NCBI GenBank assembly: GCA_963082975.1
Contig: OY720350.1
Location: 44,532,734 to 44,596,733, forward strand
Direction: 5' to 3'
Origin: Labia minor
Lineage: Eukaryota > Arthropoda > Insecta > Dermaptera > Spongiphoridae
DNA length: 64,000 nucleotides
In this document: positions 24,401 through 37,040 of the stretch, piece by piece
How positions within the stretch are numbered: the stretch's first letter is position 1
Layout of the letters: every line of letters begins with the position of its first letter
Translations under genes and position numbers: made by a program
Notes under the pieces: generated by a model
The model's database searches: none
What the model was told of the DNA's origin: nothing
What the model saw: only the letters and a program-made list of their open reading frames with translations

Positions 24401-27400
24401 TTATAAAATACTAATTGAAAAAAATAAATAAATTAAAACCAATTACATACATACTTTCAACCAAAAACTATGTATCCCTAGGGGCAGAGCATCTGAGTGG
24501 CTAGTTATTAAATAAAAATAAATTAGTAATAATACATAATAAAAATTGATAGTTAAAAGAGCAAAGTTTGAGAAACGATTGGAACGCCAGGATATCTTAG
24601 ATAGGCAACCAATTTGAAAGCTGAGATTTGAGTTTGTAATAATCCAGGGGATTCATTTCTTTGAAAATTTCTAATAGACATTACAAAAATAAAGATTATT
24701 TTTCTTTTGAAAAGCTTATCAACAAATGTATTTATTACTTTTTTTTTGATATTTTTCTTAGATAATTATTAAAATTAATTGACTATTTATTGATTTTAAT
24801 AATATTTTGATTGTAATTTTAATAAAAAGATGCTTATAAAAATAAATAGATTTTTATAGAATTAAATTTTAATTAAATAAAATTTTAATATAATCCATTT
24901 TTAAAAGATGAATTAATTTTATTTATATGTATATTAATTATAATGATGTCTATTCATTTGGAATTAAATATTTTAAATTTTATTCTATCATTATATAATA
25001 TATTATTAAATATTGTATATCATATTTAAATATGTATACTTTTTTTTAGTATGGTGCTTTGAGTGTTTTGGCTTCAATTACATTGAACCCAATAATTCGT
25101 AGACGAGTTATGCATCTAGGAGCAGTTCCACTTTTAGTCGCTTCATTAAGTTCCATTCCTAATTCCGGAATGCAAATTCTTAGTGCTGAAACAATTGCAA
25201 ATTTAGCGCAAATACGCAAAGCAAGACGTGGCATACGACATTGTAATGGTATCCCAAAATTGGTAAGTAATTACTATATATTATAATATATATATATAAA
25301 TAATTTCTATTTTACTTATTCAAATTATTTTAATAATTAATCAATTAAATGATTATGCTTTTTTAGATTGATATTTTAGATCAAAGTGATACGGATCTTT
25401 TATCAAAAAGAGAATCGGTTGATGTTTGTAGGGCTGCAGCTCAAGCTCTTTGGGCTCTATCTGTGTCTTCAAGAAATCGCGAATCAATGCGCAAAGCCGG
25501 CATTGTAGAAATTCTATCCCGACTTATCCATAAAAAACAAGTCAAATTAATTGTTCCAGTGGCAGGAATTTTAATGGAATGCGCGTCAGAAGTATTTATA
25601 TATATAGAAATTTTATTTCTATACTATTATATATAATTATAATCAAAATTAATTAAACTGTTTGGGAAAATTTTGCTAACTGGGCGCATTTAAATTAAAT
25701 ATATCGCTAAAATTTTCATATCCTCTCTTTAATATTTAAATCCAAAATAAATTTCAATATTATAAATTCAGCTTATCATTATAAAACAGATTTTCTTTTT
25801 GTTTTCTTTACTACTAAATAAGAATATTGGTGATTTTTACTATCTCGCTAGAGATAGTATTGCGATCACGAAAATTTTTGATGTTTTTATACATTTTGAA
25901 GGTTCCTGAATCATTTTCACTAAGGTTGAGAAAAATGTCTGTGTATGTGTGTATGTATGTAAACAAGATTACACAAAAACGGTTTCAGCTAGAATAATGA
26001 ATTTTCAAAATTCATAGTTTTCTATCAACTTTTGAGAAATGTAGCTCAACCGGAAGAGAGTCATTACCTACAACGTTTTGATTTTTTTCTTCTAAAGTGA
26101 CCGTAAAAATAATTTACCGTAAAAATTATGAAAGGTTATTGTAGGATGACCCTCCGTTTTCGGCATAAAAAAATAATTATTCATCAGAAATATCAATAAT
26201 ATATTTTTTTAATATTTTTATGATGTAAAATGAACGAATTTATTATTTATTTAGAAAAAAATTAATTTTTTATTGTACCGTAAAAATTATGAATGGTCAT
26301 CGTAGGATGACCCTCCTTTTTCGGCATAAAAAAAAAATTATTCATCAGAAATATCAATAATATATTTTTTTAATATTTTTATGATGTAATATGAACGAAT
26401 TTATTATTTATTTTTAAAAATATACATTATTTAATTTTACAGTAAAAATTATGAAATTATGTAGGATGACCCTCCGTTTTCGGCATAAAAAAATAATTAT
26501 TCATCAGAAATATCAATAATATATTTTTTTTAATATTTTTATGATGTAATATGAACGAAATTATTATTTATTTAAAAAAAATCACGCACCAACACGTGAC
26601 GGTGCCATCAACAAAGAGCCAAACAATAAATATCATTTTTTAATTTTAATTTATAATTTATAATTAATTAAATTTAATTTAATTATAATATATATTATTT
26701 AAGCCAATTCAAATTTGCGAGATAGTCGAGTGGAGATACTCCACCTTATTTACTATATTGATGCCATGAGTTTCAAATGCCCCCTGCTAAAATATTCAAT
26801 TTTTTTCTAAATTTCATAATTAATAATTAAATTAATCTTATAAAAATACATTTAATGATTAAAAAAAAAATTAAAATGTGAAATTATAAATATTTATTTA
26901 TTTTAGAAAAAATATCAATTGGCTATCCGGACTTTAAATATGATTCCGAGTTTAGTAAAACATTTACAAATGAATAATAAAGAATTAAAACGGCTCTGTG
27001 CCCATACTATTTTCAAGGTAAAGTAATTATAATTTAATTAATATATTAGAAGTAAGTAATTTAATTTTTTTATTTTCTAGTGCGCTGTTGATGATCAAAC
27101 AAGAACTACAATTCGTAATCAAGGAGGCCTTGAGCCTTTAGTTGATTTACTCAAAGATCCTCAGACACGGGACGATTTTATTTTGTGCGCAGGTGTCACT
27201 GGGGCTCTGAGTAAATGTGCTGCATCTAAAGATAATGCGATACGATTAGTCCAATTAGAGGCTCTGCCAATCTTAGTTTCTCTTTTAGATCATCAAGATG
27301 AACGGGTAAACAATCCTTTCATTTATTTCCCTATTATTATCTATTTATTTATTTCTATGTCTATTAGTGAAAGTGTTAATTCTTCTCCGGAAGAATACAC

Positions 27401-30400
27401 TCCTTTCTTTAATCTATCCATCCATCTTATAAAAAACAATTTTTTTTTCATCTTTCTATCCTAATACGTATTTATGAATATATATATATATAACTGATAC
27501 TTCAATCACTCAAATAAAATATTTAAAAACTTAATAACTTTAACCCCCTAGATGCTAGTTGAAATAATTTTATAGATTATTTATATTATAGATTTAATAA
27601 GGAATGAGCAATTAATTTAGGTTTAATATGTTTATTTATAGTTGCTAAACTCAGTACAAAAACATAAATATTTAATATATGAACAAAATATTATGATAAA
27701 TATATACATCAATTTAATCTAAATTTATACTTAATCTATATATATAAAAAAAGGATTTTGTCTTCACATTGCTCAGAATTTTAAAATTTTTTGCATATCT
27801 TCGCGTTTCATGACTTCAAGAATCCAAAAGTAACTTTAGAATTTTTCATGTCTGTCTGTCGGGAAAATAACTATTTTATAGACTCAGAATCGGCTGAACC
27901 AATTTCTATGAAATTACATTACAATATTCTTATAAACCTTTATAGTAACATAGGCTATAAATTTTATTAATATCTAATCAATAATCGCAGAAATTAATTT
28001 TTTAAAGTTTATATAATTCTTCGTGTTGTTCATTCAAAAGCATCTCGGGGCTCACTGACCCTAGCGGAATCATTTTACACAATGAATTATCATAGCGATT
28101 CCCAATCAAAGAATTATTATAATACTAGCTGCTCAGAGTGCCTTTGGCGCTCTTCACATCTAGACGGGAACTCCGCCCCCTGTACCCCCGAGTGGTACAT
28201 AGTATTTGGTTGAAAGTATCAGTATATTACATAAAACATTCATTTCTTTATGTGTTCTTATTTAAAATATATTTTAATTTAATCAGTAAATTAATTATAT
28301 ATATTATTATTGTATATGGTATATCTATCTTTCTATGTGGCTAAAAAGATACTCGAAAGTTATTGGCCGCAACAACCACATTTCTCCAAGTGTCCCTATC
28401 CTGAGCCCTTGTCCCATCTCTCTTACGCCCCTTCCTACGCGTCCTTGGTCTTCCAACCGGACGTTTTCCAATCGGTCTCCCCACTAATATCTTTTTCCTC
28501 TCCCATTCTAGCCACGTGCCCTACCTATCGCAGCTTTTTTCCTTTTATAACCCGAACTATTTCTGAAAATGCGATTTCTCGTTATGCAGTCTCCGCCATT
28601 CCCCGGTGACCTCATCTTTCTTTCGACCATAAATACTGGGAAAAATCCTATTCTCAAATACTCTGAATCAACTCTCATCTCCCAGGGTCATAGACCATGC
28701 CTCACACCCTTATTGTACAACAGGTAAAATAATTGTTTTATATATTTTAATTTTGATTCCCTTTGATAATAATTTTGATGAGATAAGCCTCTTTACTGCA
28801 TGATAACAGGCGTTTCCCGATTGCAACCTCGATTTAAATTCTTTTCAAATATTATTATCCTTCGTGATTACATTGAATTTTTCTACATATTCAAATTTTA
28901 CATTTTGAATATTAAGATTTTGTATGTTAATACTGTTCCTTTTTGTTACTAAATATTTTTTCTTATTTTATCTTATCTTATATTTTTTCTTATAAGGGAC
29001 GTAAGAGAGATGGGACAAGGACTCAAGATAGGGACACAACATATACAATAGTAATATATATAATTAATTTACTGATTAAATTAAAATATATTTTAAATAA
29101 GAACACAAAAAGAAATGAATGTTCCAGGTTGAAACAAAATGGATGAAAACCTTTTACTACTTTCAACCAAATACTATGTACCATTCGGGGGTACAGGGGG
29201 CGGAGGTGTGAAGAGCAGCTAGTTATAGTTAAAAATGTATTATTTGATAAGAATAATTTTTTGACCTTTGAAGTTTAAGCGTATTCCAACTGAAGCTTCT
29301 GATGGAGATGTAAGAGCTAAAATATTTGCTTTATGAGCATTTTACAACAAATCGGTTGATTCCTGTTAAGACAATTTAAAATATTTATTGAAAATATTAA
29401 TAATTAATTATTATAATTTGTATATTTTAGTATACAATTTAATTATATGAAGTAAATTAAAGAATTTAGTTTAATTTTTACATTTCAATTATTTTTAAAA
29501 TTGAATTATTAAAAAAGCGAGAAATTATAAGTTAAATTTTTTCAATTTATATTAAGAATCAATTTTGATTTTCATTAGTAATTTATAATTGAAATTCGTT
29601 TGAAAACATGCACATTATTCATTTTAATAAAATTAAATGAAATTTAATAAGATTATTTATGTATAAAATATCTATAAAAAGGATTTTCTAATTATAGGTT
29701 TTGACTAATGTTGTTGGTGCCTTGGCAGAATGTGCTAAATCAAAATCAAATCGCTCCTTATTATATTTGGATAGCGGAATTGAAAAATTAATCCATCTCT
29801 TGAATCTAACACATGAACCACTTTTGGCAAATACCGCTAACGTATGTGAGCTTATATAAATCATTTTGTAAAAATACTGTCCTATTTCTGGAAACACCCT
29901 ATATATTCAAACATTGATATTAATTCTTGCGTAATTGTCAGAATAACTAAGATTGAATAATCAATTTTACTATAATTTTAGGTGATGACAGAATGTGCAA
30001 AAGATCAGAAAGGAATTGATTTAATTGAGAAATTTGATGGCATACGACTTGTTTGGTCATTACTTAAAAACCCATGTCAGGAAGTGCAAGCAGCTGCTGC
30101 TTGGGCCCTTTGCCCTTGTATTTACAATACACAGGTGTCTTTTTTGAGACAAACTTTTAATAATTTGAGAGTGAACATTGTTAGATGTATCTAATATTTA
30201 ATTAAATGCTTTTTCTCTCTTAGAATTCTGGTGATATGGTTCGTAGTTTTGTTGGTGGACTTGAATTAATAGTAGACAGATTACGATCCGATAATATGGC
30301 AGTTTTGGCTGCTGTTTGTGCTGCTATCGCTGCAATTGCAAGTGACAAAGATAATTTAGCAGTTATTACTGATCATGGAGTGATAGCTACTCTTGCAGAA

Positions 30401-31964
30401 TTAGTACAGACGGTTAGTAAAAATTTAGTATTATCAACCCATAGGCAAATAAAATTCCAAACGATTAAATTGGCAATATATTTGAAATAAATAAAAACTA
30501 GAGGTCTCCGATCAAGATCAAGGTAGAGGTATATACTTTGAACTGATCATACAATACCGTTACCTTAACAGGCATTCAATTGATAAGTGTTGTTCTTTCA
30601 AAGAATATACAAAATCCATACTGTTTTTATATGAAAATATAAAAATTAATAACAGACCATTATACCATTTACTAATAAACATTTGGAAAAAATGAAGACA
30701 AAACTAAAGAATCATATGGGAGAATGGCAATTATCGTTGAATGTAATAATTTAAATTTGACATAAAGAGACAAGTAGTGTGGATTCCTAAAAATACTGGA
30801 AATGAACATTTCTCTTTATTTGTATTACTATTTTTGTTGTAAAGTTTAATTTCAAAACAGTTTACTCTAGACTTTTTGTATTAATTTTTGTAAATTTTTT
30901 ACTTTTTGTATGTTTTCTATTTTTTTTTTTTTTTTATTATTATTTTGAATTTTTTTATGAAAACTAAATTTACACTTTCATTTTTCCTTTTGTAATTTCT
31001 TTTTCATTTTTGAAATATATTTTAATATTTGTATTTTTAAATATTGGATAATACTATAATTAAATAGAATGTAGCCTAAACCTAATAAAGAGTAAATAAA
31101 TTAAAAAAAACAACTAGATTAATACATACATTTTTTTGTATTTTTTATATTAAATTAGATCCAAAAAAACTAATGATTTATATTCTAATGAGATTAATAT
31201 GTAATTTATCATTTTTAGCTTGCAGCAAGAGAAATAACAGCAACACCTGGAGAAAAATCTAACAAAGAATCAGTGAGTATCTTTTATTTTTTAATTAATA
31301 AATTAAATTTATTATTTTTTAGAATAAATGTATATAATAATGTTCTTTACAGGGGGATAGTTTACTTCGTGAGCACCTTTGTGCCGCTTTAGGTATCATT
31401 ATCATTTTTATTGTAATTTTTTTTCTTATAGTATGTAGTATTATTTTCTTATTATGTGAGAGTTACATTTTTTTATTTTCATTTATTATTGTTTAATATT
31501 ATAAATAAATAAAATGCTATGGTATTGTTAGCCAACTGTTGTTCTTCGTTGGCAAATGCTCGAGAATTAGGCCGTTTGGGTGCCCTGGCTGAAGTGGTTG
31601 GCTACTTGCGGGGTCCCTTTCCCAATGTTCATCGTAACGCTGCTAGAGCTTTGGCCCAATTATCTAAGGATTCAAGAAATTGCATCGAGTTACATCGTTG
31701 TGGCGTTGTGTCTGTAAGATAACGATTTTTATATATATTTACAAAAAAAAAAAAAAGAATTTTAATCTGATTAGAAACAGAATTTATATAAACAAATAAT
31801 TTTTATATTTTAGTAATTCATAAATTTGATATATTAATTATTTTAATTATATTTTGTTATTTTAGTATTTGTTGAAGACAATAGGCTCATCTGATGAAGA
31901 TCTTCAAGAGGCATCTGCATTATGTCTTGGAAATATTAGGCATTTGGCTTTAAAAACATTGTAA
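21488..31964 (+). CDS. gudu: ARMC4 / gudu-like armadillo-repeat protein, 680 aa
   Basis: Orthologue of ARMC4/ODAD2, which docks outer dynein arms on axonemal doublets; in flies (gudu) it is needed for sperm. Exons: 21488-21489, 21903-22161, 22280-22426, 25050-25262, 25367-25591, 26907-27017, 27081-27305, 29698-29841, 29982-30134, 30224-30412, 31219-31272, 31353-31392, 31532-31713, 31866-31964. All sites are GT/AG, and most introns are phase 0. The acidic N-terminus ([14 protein letters not shown]) precedes [13 protein letters not shown], and about twelve ARM repeats follow. Landmarks include [31 protein letters not shown]-like [31 protein letters not shown] and [10 protein letters not shown]. 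All match the family as I recall it. The length is close to that of fly gudu. Large introns 3, 5 and 7 carry Helitrons and a family A element. No coding damage was seen. Confidence 0.93.
22700..22795 (-). repeat. tRNA-derived SINE-like sequence
   Basis: Read on the minus strand, GAGCTTAGCCGCGAGGTTAT resembles a tRNA 5' half with an A box. GAGGGTTCAAACCTCGCCGA contains a good B box within a pairing T arm. There is no intact cloverleaf, and it lies in an ARMC4 intron next to an AT run. A related weaker match occurs near 34095-34130. Confidence 0.5.
22894..24504 (+). mobile_element. Helitron, about 1.6 kb, non-autonomous
   Basis: The 5' end is TCTATATATATAAAGATTTT and the 3' end is GAGTGGCTAG, with A on the left flank and T on the right. 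Its 5' 200 bases match those of the Helitron at 27735 (CTTCACGCTTCAGGACCTC versus CTTCGCGTTTCATGACTTC). The 3' hairpin is degenerate. A hAT element sits inside. It lies in ARMC4 intron 3. Confidence 0.75.
23461..23767. mobile_element. hAT-like MITE nested in Helitron, with 8-bp target duplication
   Basis: Ends CATAGGTTCCCAAAC and TTTTGGGAACTTCTG are inverted repeats. TTCTACAA flanks both sides (23453-23460 and 23768-23775). No coding potential. Confidence 0.85.
25839..26743 (+). mobile_element. Repeat family A copy A9 carrying an internal tandem array
   Basis: The 5' part (ACTATCTCGCTAGAGATAGT through the CGTAAAAATAA segment) and the 3' part (GATAGTCGAGTGGAGATACT) are standard family A. They are separated by an unrelated three-unit tandem repeat at 26116-26579, which replaces part of the middle. 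The copy lies in ARMC4 intron 5. Confidence 0.7.
26116..26579. repeat. Tandem repeat, three units of about 161 bp
   Basis: Units start at about 26116, 26277 and 26439. Each has CCGTAAAAATTATGAA, then TAGGATGACCCTCCGTTTTC (T for G in one unit), GGCATAAAA and an AATATCAATAATATATTTTT stretch. The third unit is shorter. The array begins at the family A CCGTAAAAAT motif, which suggests it grew from within the element. Confidence 0.85.
27735..29222 (+). mobile_element. Helitron, about 1.5 kb, with inverted internal 3' end
   Basis: The 5' end is TCTATATATATAAAAAAAGG and the 3' end is AAGAGCAGCTAG, with A|T flanks. A second, minus-strand CTAG end with its GC-rich tail lies at 28125, and 28125-28320 and 29020-29222 are inverted copies of each other. 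A retrotransposon fragment lies between them. Either a second Helitron was inserted or the 3' end was inverted and duplicated. It lies in ARMC4 intron 7. Confidence 0.75.
28330..28735 (-). mobile_element. Non-LTR reverse transcriptase C-terminal fragment
   Basis: The minus strand encodes [20 protein letters not shown], then [18 protein letters not shown] and [15 protein letters not shown]. This matches the usual C-terminal sequence of insect non-LTR polyproteins. Frameshifts lie upstream. It is trapped between inverted Helitron 3' ends. A shorter direct copy of the [11 protein letters not shown] part lies at 28985-29035 on the plus strand. Confidence 0.7.
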
Positions 31965-33280
31965 CAATAATCCCTTGGTAAATTTTGCATTTTTTCCATT
32001 AAATGAAAAGATTTTAAAAATAATAATATTCAAATTCAACTGGAAATACATAACAATAATATATGTAATAAAATTGATAATAAATATGTTTTATCTAAAA
32101 TATTGATAGAAATTAAAATTTTATAGTTAGAATTGCAGATTTCCTAAAGAGAAAAATATAGATAGCAAAAGTGCAAAAAAAAAATATTTTCCATAAAATA
32201 CCCAAATTTCAATCTAAATTCATTATATATTATACTTAAAAAATAATATATATGTATTAAAATATAACCTTATATTTCATGAATTTGCAAATTTTATTTT
32301 AACCCTTTGAATCTATACCATCCATTAAGTCACAAAAATATATTACACTCAACAGAAAAGAAACAGATCAGGAATAGGTTTTTTTTAGAAAAGGTCTTGA
32401 GATAATTTTTGAGGGGAATTTTTAAGTGGGATGAGGAAATTATATAATAAATTTTTAATTTTAATTTATATTTTATAAAACTCCTTTAAAAAATTAATGG
32501 TATGTGAAAACCAAGAATTAATAAAAGAGAATATCAATGTCTATTTTAATCCTTTTAAAATATTTTCTTATAAAATTAAAAAAAAATTATAAATATATAA
32601 AACTCTTCTTTTTTACTTTATTCATTTACTCATTATATTAAATATATTAATTATAAATGAGATCTAAATTTGAACATTTACATTAAAAGAAAGAAAAGAA
32701 GAAGGAAGTTTAATTCAAAATTATAATAAATATTTATTTATTGAACATTGCCAAATATACTATATAAATTATGTTTAAATTATTTTTATATTTTTAAAGA
32801 AATCAGTAGACAAATTAAAAATATAACTTTAAGTTTTTATTTTAAAGAAAAAAAAAAATAAATTAAAATGACACTTTGACTACATACATTATAAATTATT
32901 TATAAACATCAAAATCAACTGAAACTGTTTCAATTTCATCGATTTTTATTAATTAATAAAATATAATTATTCATTTTATAAAATATCTAATAACAGTTTC
33001 AGTTCTTTCATCATTTATATACTTAATTATTATTATAAATAAGTTATATAATATATTGTATATATATATATAATATTTAAAAAAAGAATAACAATAAAAT
33101 TTACTTATTAAGTTGATCTTTACAAAATATACACAAGCATTGAAAAAATATAATTTTTTTTTTTCATAAAAATTATATTATTTCAAAAAAAACCGTTAAT
33201 TAAAAAGAAAATAACAAATAAATTTGACTTGAGATTCGATATTATCTTGATTAAACAAGACAGATCCATCATCAAGTGGT
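31965..33280. other. AT-rich intergenic region between ARMC4 and the secreted protein gene
   Basis: The two genes converge here. It should hold both 3'UTRs; an AATAAAATTG signal lies near 32068 for the plus strand. Otherwise it is AT-rich simple sequence, with no recognisable element or open frame. Confidence 0.5.
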
Positions 33281-35199
33281 TTATCGTCTTCGTGCTAGAC
33301 CAGCGTTTCGTAAAATAGAAAAGATCTTTTGCCGGGGAATGTGATCAGCCTCACGTTCAAAAACCTGAAATAAAAAAAAAATGTATAAATTATATAAAAT
33401 TAGTTCCTGTCTATAATGAGTTTTACTTGCAACTTTATGTAAAATTTTACCGTAATCATTTTTTATGGCGAAATTAGGAACTCTCTATGAAAATTATTAT
33501 AATAAAATGTGAATATTTTGATTAACATGATTGAATTTTTGAATTATTATTCCTTTTAAATGAATAAATGTAAAATTTTAATAAATTTGAATTTGTAATT
33601 CACTATTTTATAGGTATTTCCATTGTGATTTTTAATTACATTTATAATAAAATTAATCCCCATATGCTATATTTTGACTTCATTCAATTTTTTTTTACAA
33701 ATGATTAGTTTAAATATTTCTCATGGTTTTCAAGAACTTGGCAAAGGATCTGATTAGAGATTAATTTTAACATAAAATTGTTCTCTTAAAAACATATTTC
33801 TATTTTTTATGAATAATATAATTGATTTACTTTATCTATTGAACAAAAGTAAGTAAATTAAGAAAATAGTAAGTAGTAGAAGTAAGTTAATTAAGTAAAT
33901 AGCAAGTAAAGTAAGTAAATGTTTTTATAGTTCTATTGAAAACTTTTTCCGTAACCCTTTATTCTATTGCATATTGCTTATTTAATAAATTTTTTTTATT
34001 TTATTATCTTTTTGAGGTCAATTTTAGACAGCCTTCGCATATTATTATTATAAATTAATTATTTAATCTTAAATTAAAAAAATTAAAGTTAACTTGGCGA
34101 GGTTTAATCCCTCAGGACTTATAACCAGTAAGCTTCTATTTTGAACATGTAAGGTCTACAATATATTTTATTATATATAGAGCACATTTAAATTAAAAAA
34201 TTAAAGTTAAATTTAACCTTATTCACCAAACATTGTAAAAATTAGAGGCAAAAATTTCTATGTATGGTTGAAAAAAAAAAAATCTAAATATGTTCATAAT
34301 TCAAATATTCTATACAATTAATTTTTATTTTATTATTATCATTTATTATTATTATGATATTTTTATCATATTATATTAAGAATTTTAATTATTTTCATTT
34401 GAATAAAAATAATAGATATATATATAGGTATATTATATATACATATATTTCGTTATAATTAGAAATGATGAATACTTACTTGTTCCTCTTCGGGTGAAAA
34501 CCAGCTCTCTTTAGCAAGGGCTGAAGCTACACGTGGATTTCTGTAAAATGGGTTGAGAAGTTGTGGTGGAAGTTGCGATTCTTGAATAGAGTTGGCTACT
34601 ACAGCGCCATTAGGTTCTCCCGTTCTTGCTTGTAAAGCTTGTTCGTGCTAGAAATTACAAATTGCAAATATAAATATTAGATCATTCAATTTATTAGAAG
34701 AATTTTAAGTATGTAAAATACATTTTTTACTGAATTCAGATATTAATTTATATACTATGCACGATATGATCTATTAAAGTATTAAAGTATTTTTAAGAAG
34801 ATTAAGAACCTATCGTCAACGCTCCATAATTACTAAGAAGATTAAGAACCTATCGTCAACGCTCCATAATTACTATAAAAATATATTTTCCAACTAATTT
34901 CACCTGTTCCAGAACTAACCTATTTTTGTATTTTTTTCAAGAAGTTGTTTGTGTTTTTAACTTTGAATAGTACTTTTTGTTTGTCTTCCTCTTCCTCTTT
35001 GTCTCTCAATAATTGAGAGAAATTCATTCTATTGAATTTTATATTGACCAATTAATTAAATTTAGAAAAACATAAAAAAATAAAATCTTACTTTGAGTTG
35101 ATGTTGTATGGCAGCAGGAATGGGGGCAGTCAAAAATTGTGGAAAGCTCATAACGGCACATACGCCCGATAACACCAGAAGTAAAACGGGGGATGTCAT
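33281..35199 (-). CDS. Small secreted protein of unknown function, 119 aa
   Basis: Three exons in transcript order: 35092-35199 (ATG at 35199), 34480-34647, 33281-33364. All introns are phase 0 with good GT/AG sites, and an acceptor at 35205 shows a further 5'UTR exon upstream. Residues 1-18 are a clear signal peptide (MTSPVLLLVLSGVCAVMS). The mature part is about 100 aa with no cysteines. It carries a proline-rich start (FPQFLTAPIPA), a central NPFYRNPRVASALAKESWF and a C-terminus IPRQKIFSILRNAGLARRR. The compact basic end and lack of cysteines could suit a peptide precursor, but internal dibasic processing sites are absent. I do not recognise the family. The exon structure and signal peptide make it a real gene. 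Confidence 0.8.
34795..34874. repeat. Perfect tandem duplication, 2 x 40 bp
   Basis: AAGAAGATTAAGAACCTATC and the following 20 bases are repeated exactly once, head to tail. It lies in the first coding intron of the secreted protein gene. No divergence is visible, so the duplication is recent. Confidence 0.9.
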
Positions 35200-36574
35200 G
35201 GTTTCTAAAACAATAAGAAATACAAAAATTTCTATTAATATAAATTAACATCATTATTCTTACTTTCTTTTTTTTATATAAAATATTTTTTGTGAATTTT
35301 TTTATTCTCTTTCTCCTTCTCTATTGATTGAAATCACTTAGTTAACATTCTTGATGCGAAGGGCATAAGAATGTCCCTGAAATAAGGAATCACTTTCATT
35401 TAGATAATCACATAACATAGCTACACTCGTGACACACGTAATACGGTCGTAGTTAATATTCAAAGATGTTTACATTACTATTTCCATTCTAATAAAAATA
35501 TATATAATTTATTAATATATCAGAAAACTTTACTTGTCATGCTATTAATCAAATTTATCGATTTTTATAACCAATATTATTTTTTATAAATTAAAATCAA
35601 CGCTACTTTAAATTAAATCAATTAATCAAAATTCTTATCAAAAAAATATTTAATTTAGACAAATAATAAGATAATAAAAAATTAATCCTCATTATAAAAA
35701 TCTAAAAATATTGATTTTAGATTTTAACCAAAATATATTAGCATCTTTAATGTTTAACCTTCGGTATAAGGTCACTTATTTTGTTGTCATTTGTATATTT
35801 CTAAGTCATTCATCATATATTGAAATAAGATAAGAAGAAAAAAACTCTCTAATAATTAATATTTCTAAACTAATCTGAAATTTTTAAGTTCGTATATCAA
35901 AAATATTTATATAACATTTAAAATTTAAAATAGAACTTTAAATACTTACCGTACTTATTATATTATTATTGTTATTTACTTTTATTTGTATAATAAACTA
36001 TTAAATCATGGTGTGGGAGACTACTAAGTGACAAAAATGATTCCCAATGTTGTTAAAATTAAATTACAGCCACTCCAATATAATTTTCTCATTCCTTGAC
36101 TATTAGTCAAAATATCTATTATATTTATTATTTATTGATAAATTAATAAAAAAAATAAATTTTTAATATGGGGGATATTTTGAAGTGTGAAAACGATTAA
36201 AAGTTTTGATATATTTTAGATAATTATAATCATGTATACTTCATGGGAAGGTTTATTATCACTCTTCAAAGCCCCCTGCCCCCTCCCTACTCTAATGATT
36301 TACTATATAAATTAGATTTTAATTAAACATATTAAATTACATTGTATATTATTTAATATATCCTTATATCTAATTAAAATTTAATTGTGTTTCTAAATTA
36401 AGTAATGAATTATTTAACGAATCGTAATCAATTAGTTCCGTTTACTTGCTATGATTGAATGCTACTGCCGGGAGCAAGGACATTCTTCAAGGCTTTCCGA
36501 GGATTTTTTTTTTCTGTTAATTTTTCTCTCTAATACATTTATAAATATTTACATGCTATTAACTCATGAATCTT

Positions 36575-36990
36575 TCACGCTTTTTCTATGAAATCAATGA
36601 AAAAAAATTATGATATTGATGAAATATGAAATTGATTCGTATTTAGAATAAAAAATGGAAGAAAATGATATATAATAAATAAATTTTACATTTGTATTTA
36701 AAAAAAGTAGCATTTTTACTAAAATATTATAAAAAATTCACGCTTTTTCTATGAAATCAATGATAAAAAATTATGATATCGATGAAATATGAATTTATTC
36801 GTGTTTAGAATTAGAAATGGAAGAAAATGATATATAATAAATGAATTTTACATTTGTATTTAAAAAAGTAGCATTTTGCCTAAAATATTATGAAAAATTC
36901 ACGTTTTTTCTATGAAATCAATGAAAAAAAATTATGATATTGATGAAATATGAATTGATTCGTATTTAGAATAAAAAATGGAAGAAAATG
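36575..36990. repeat. Tandem repeat, 2.6 units of about 162 bp
   Basis: Units start TCACGCTTTTTCTATGAAAT at about 36575, 36738 and 36899; the last is truncated. Each contains GAATAAAAAATGGAAGAAAA and an AAAAAGTAGCATTTT segment. It ends just before the hAT element at 37041. Confidence 0.85.
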
Positions 36991-37040
36991 ATAAATGAAC
37001 AATGAAAAGTGTAAAAATGGGCTAGGCATATATCCTAGAC

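Noticed and set aside
29268-29380. Less AT-rich stretch after the Helitron in ARMC4 intron 7, tested as an exon
   Set aside because: Both strands have stops, and the ARMC4 repeat series joins correctly without it.
36575-36990. Regular repeats considered as a CRISPR-like array
   Set aside because: Units are contiguous 162-bp tandem repeats without spacers, in an insect genome.
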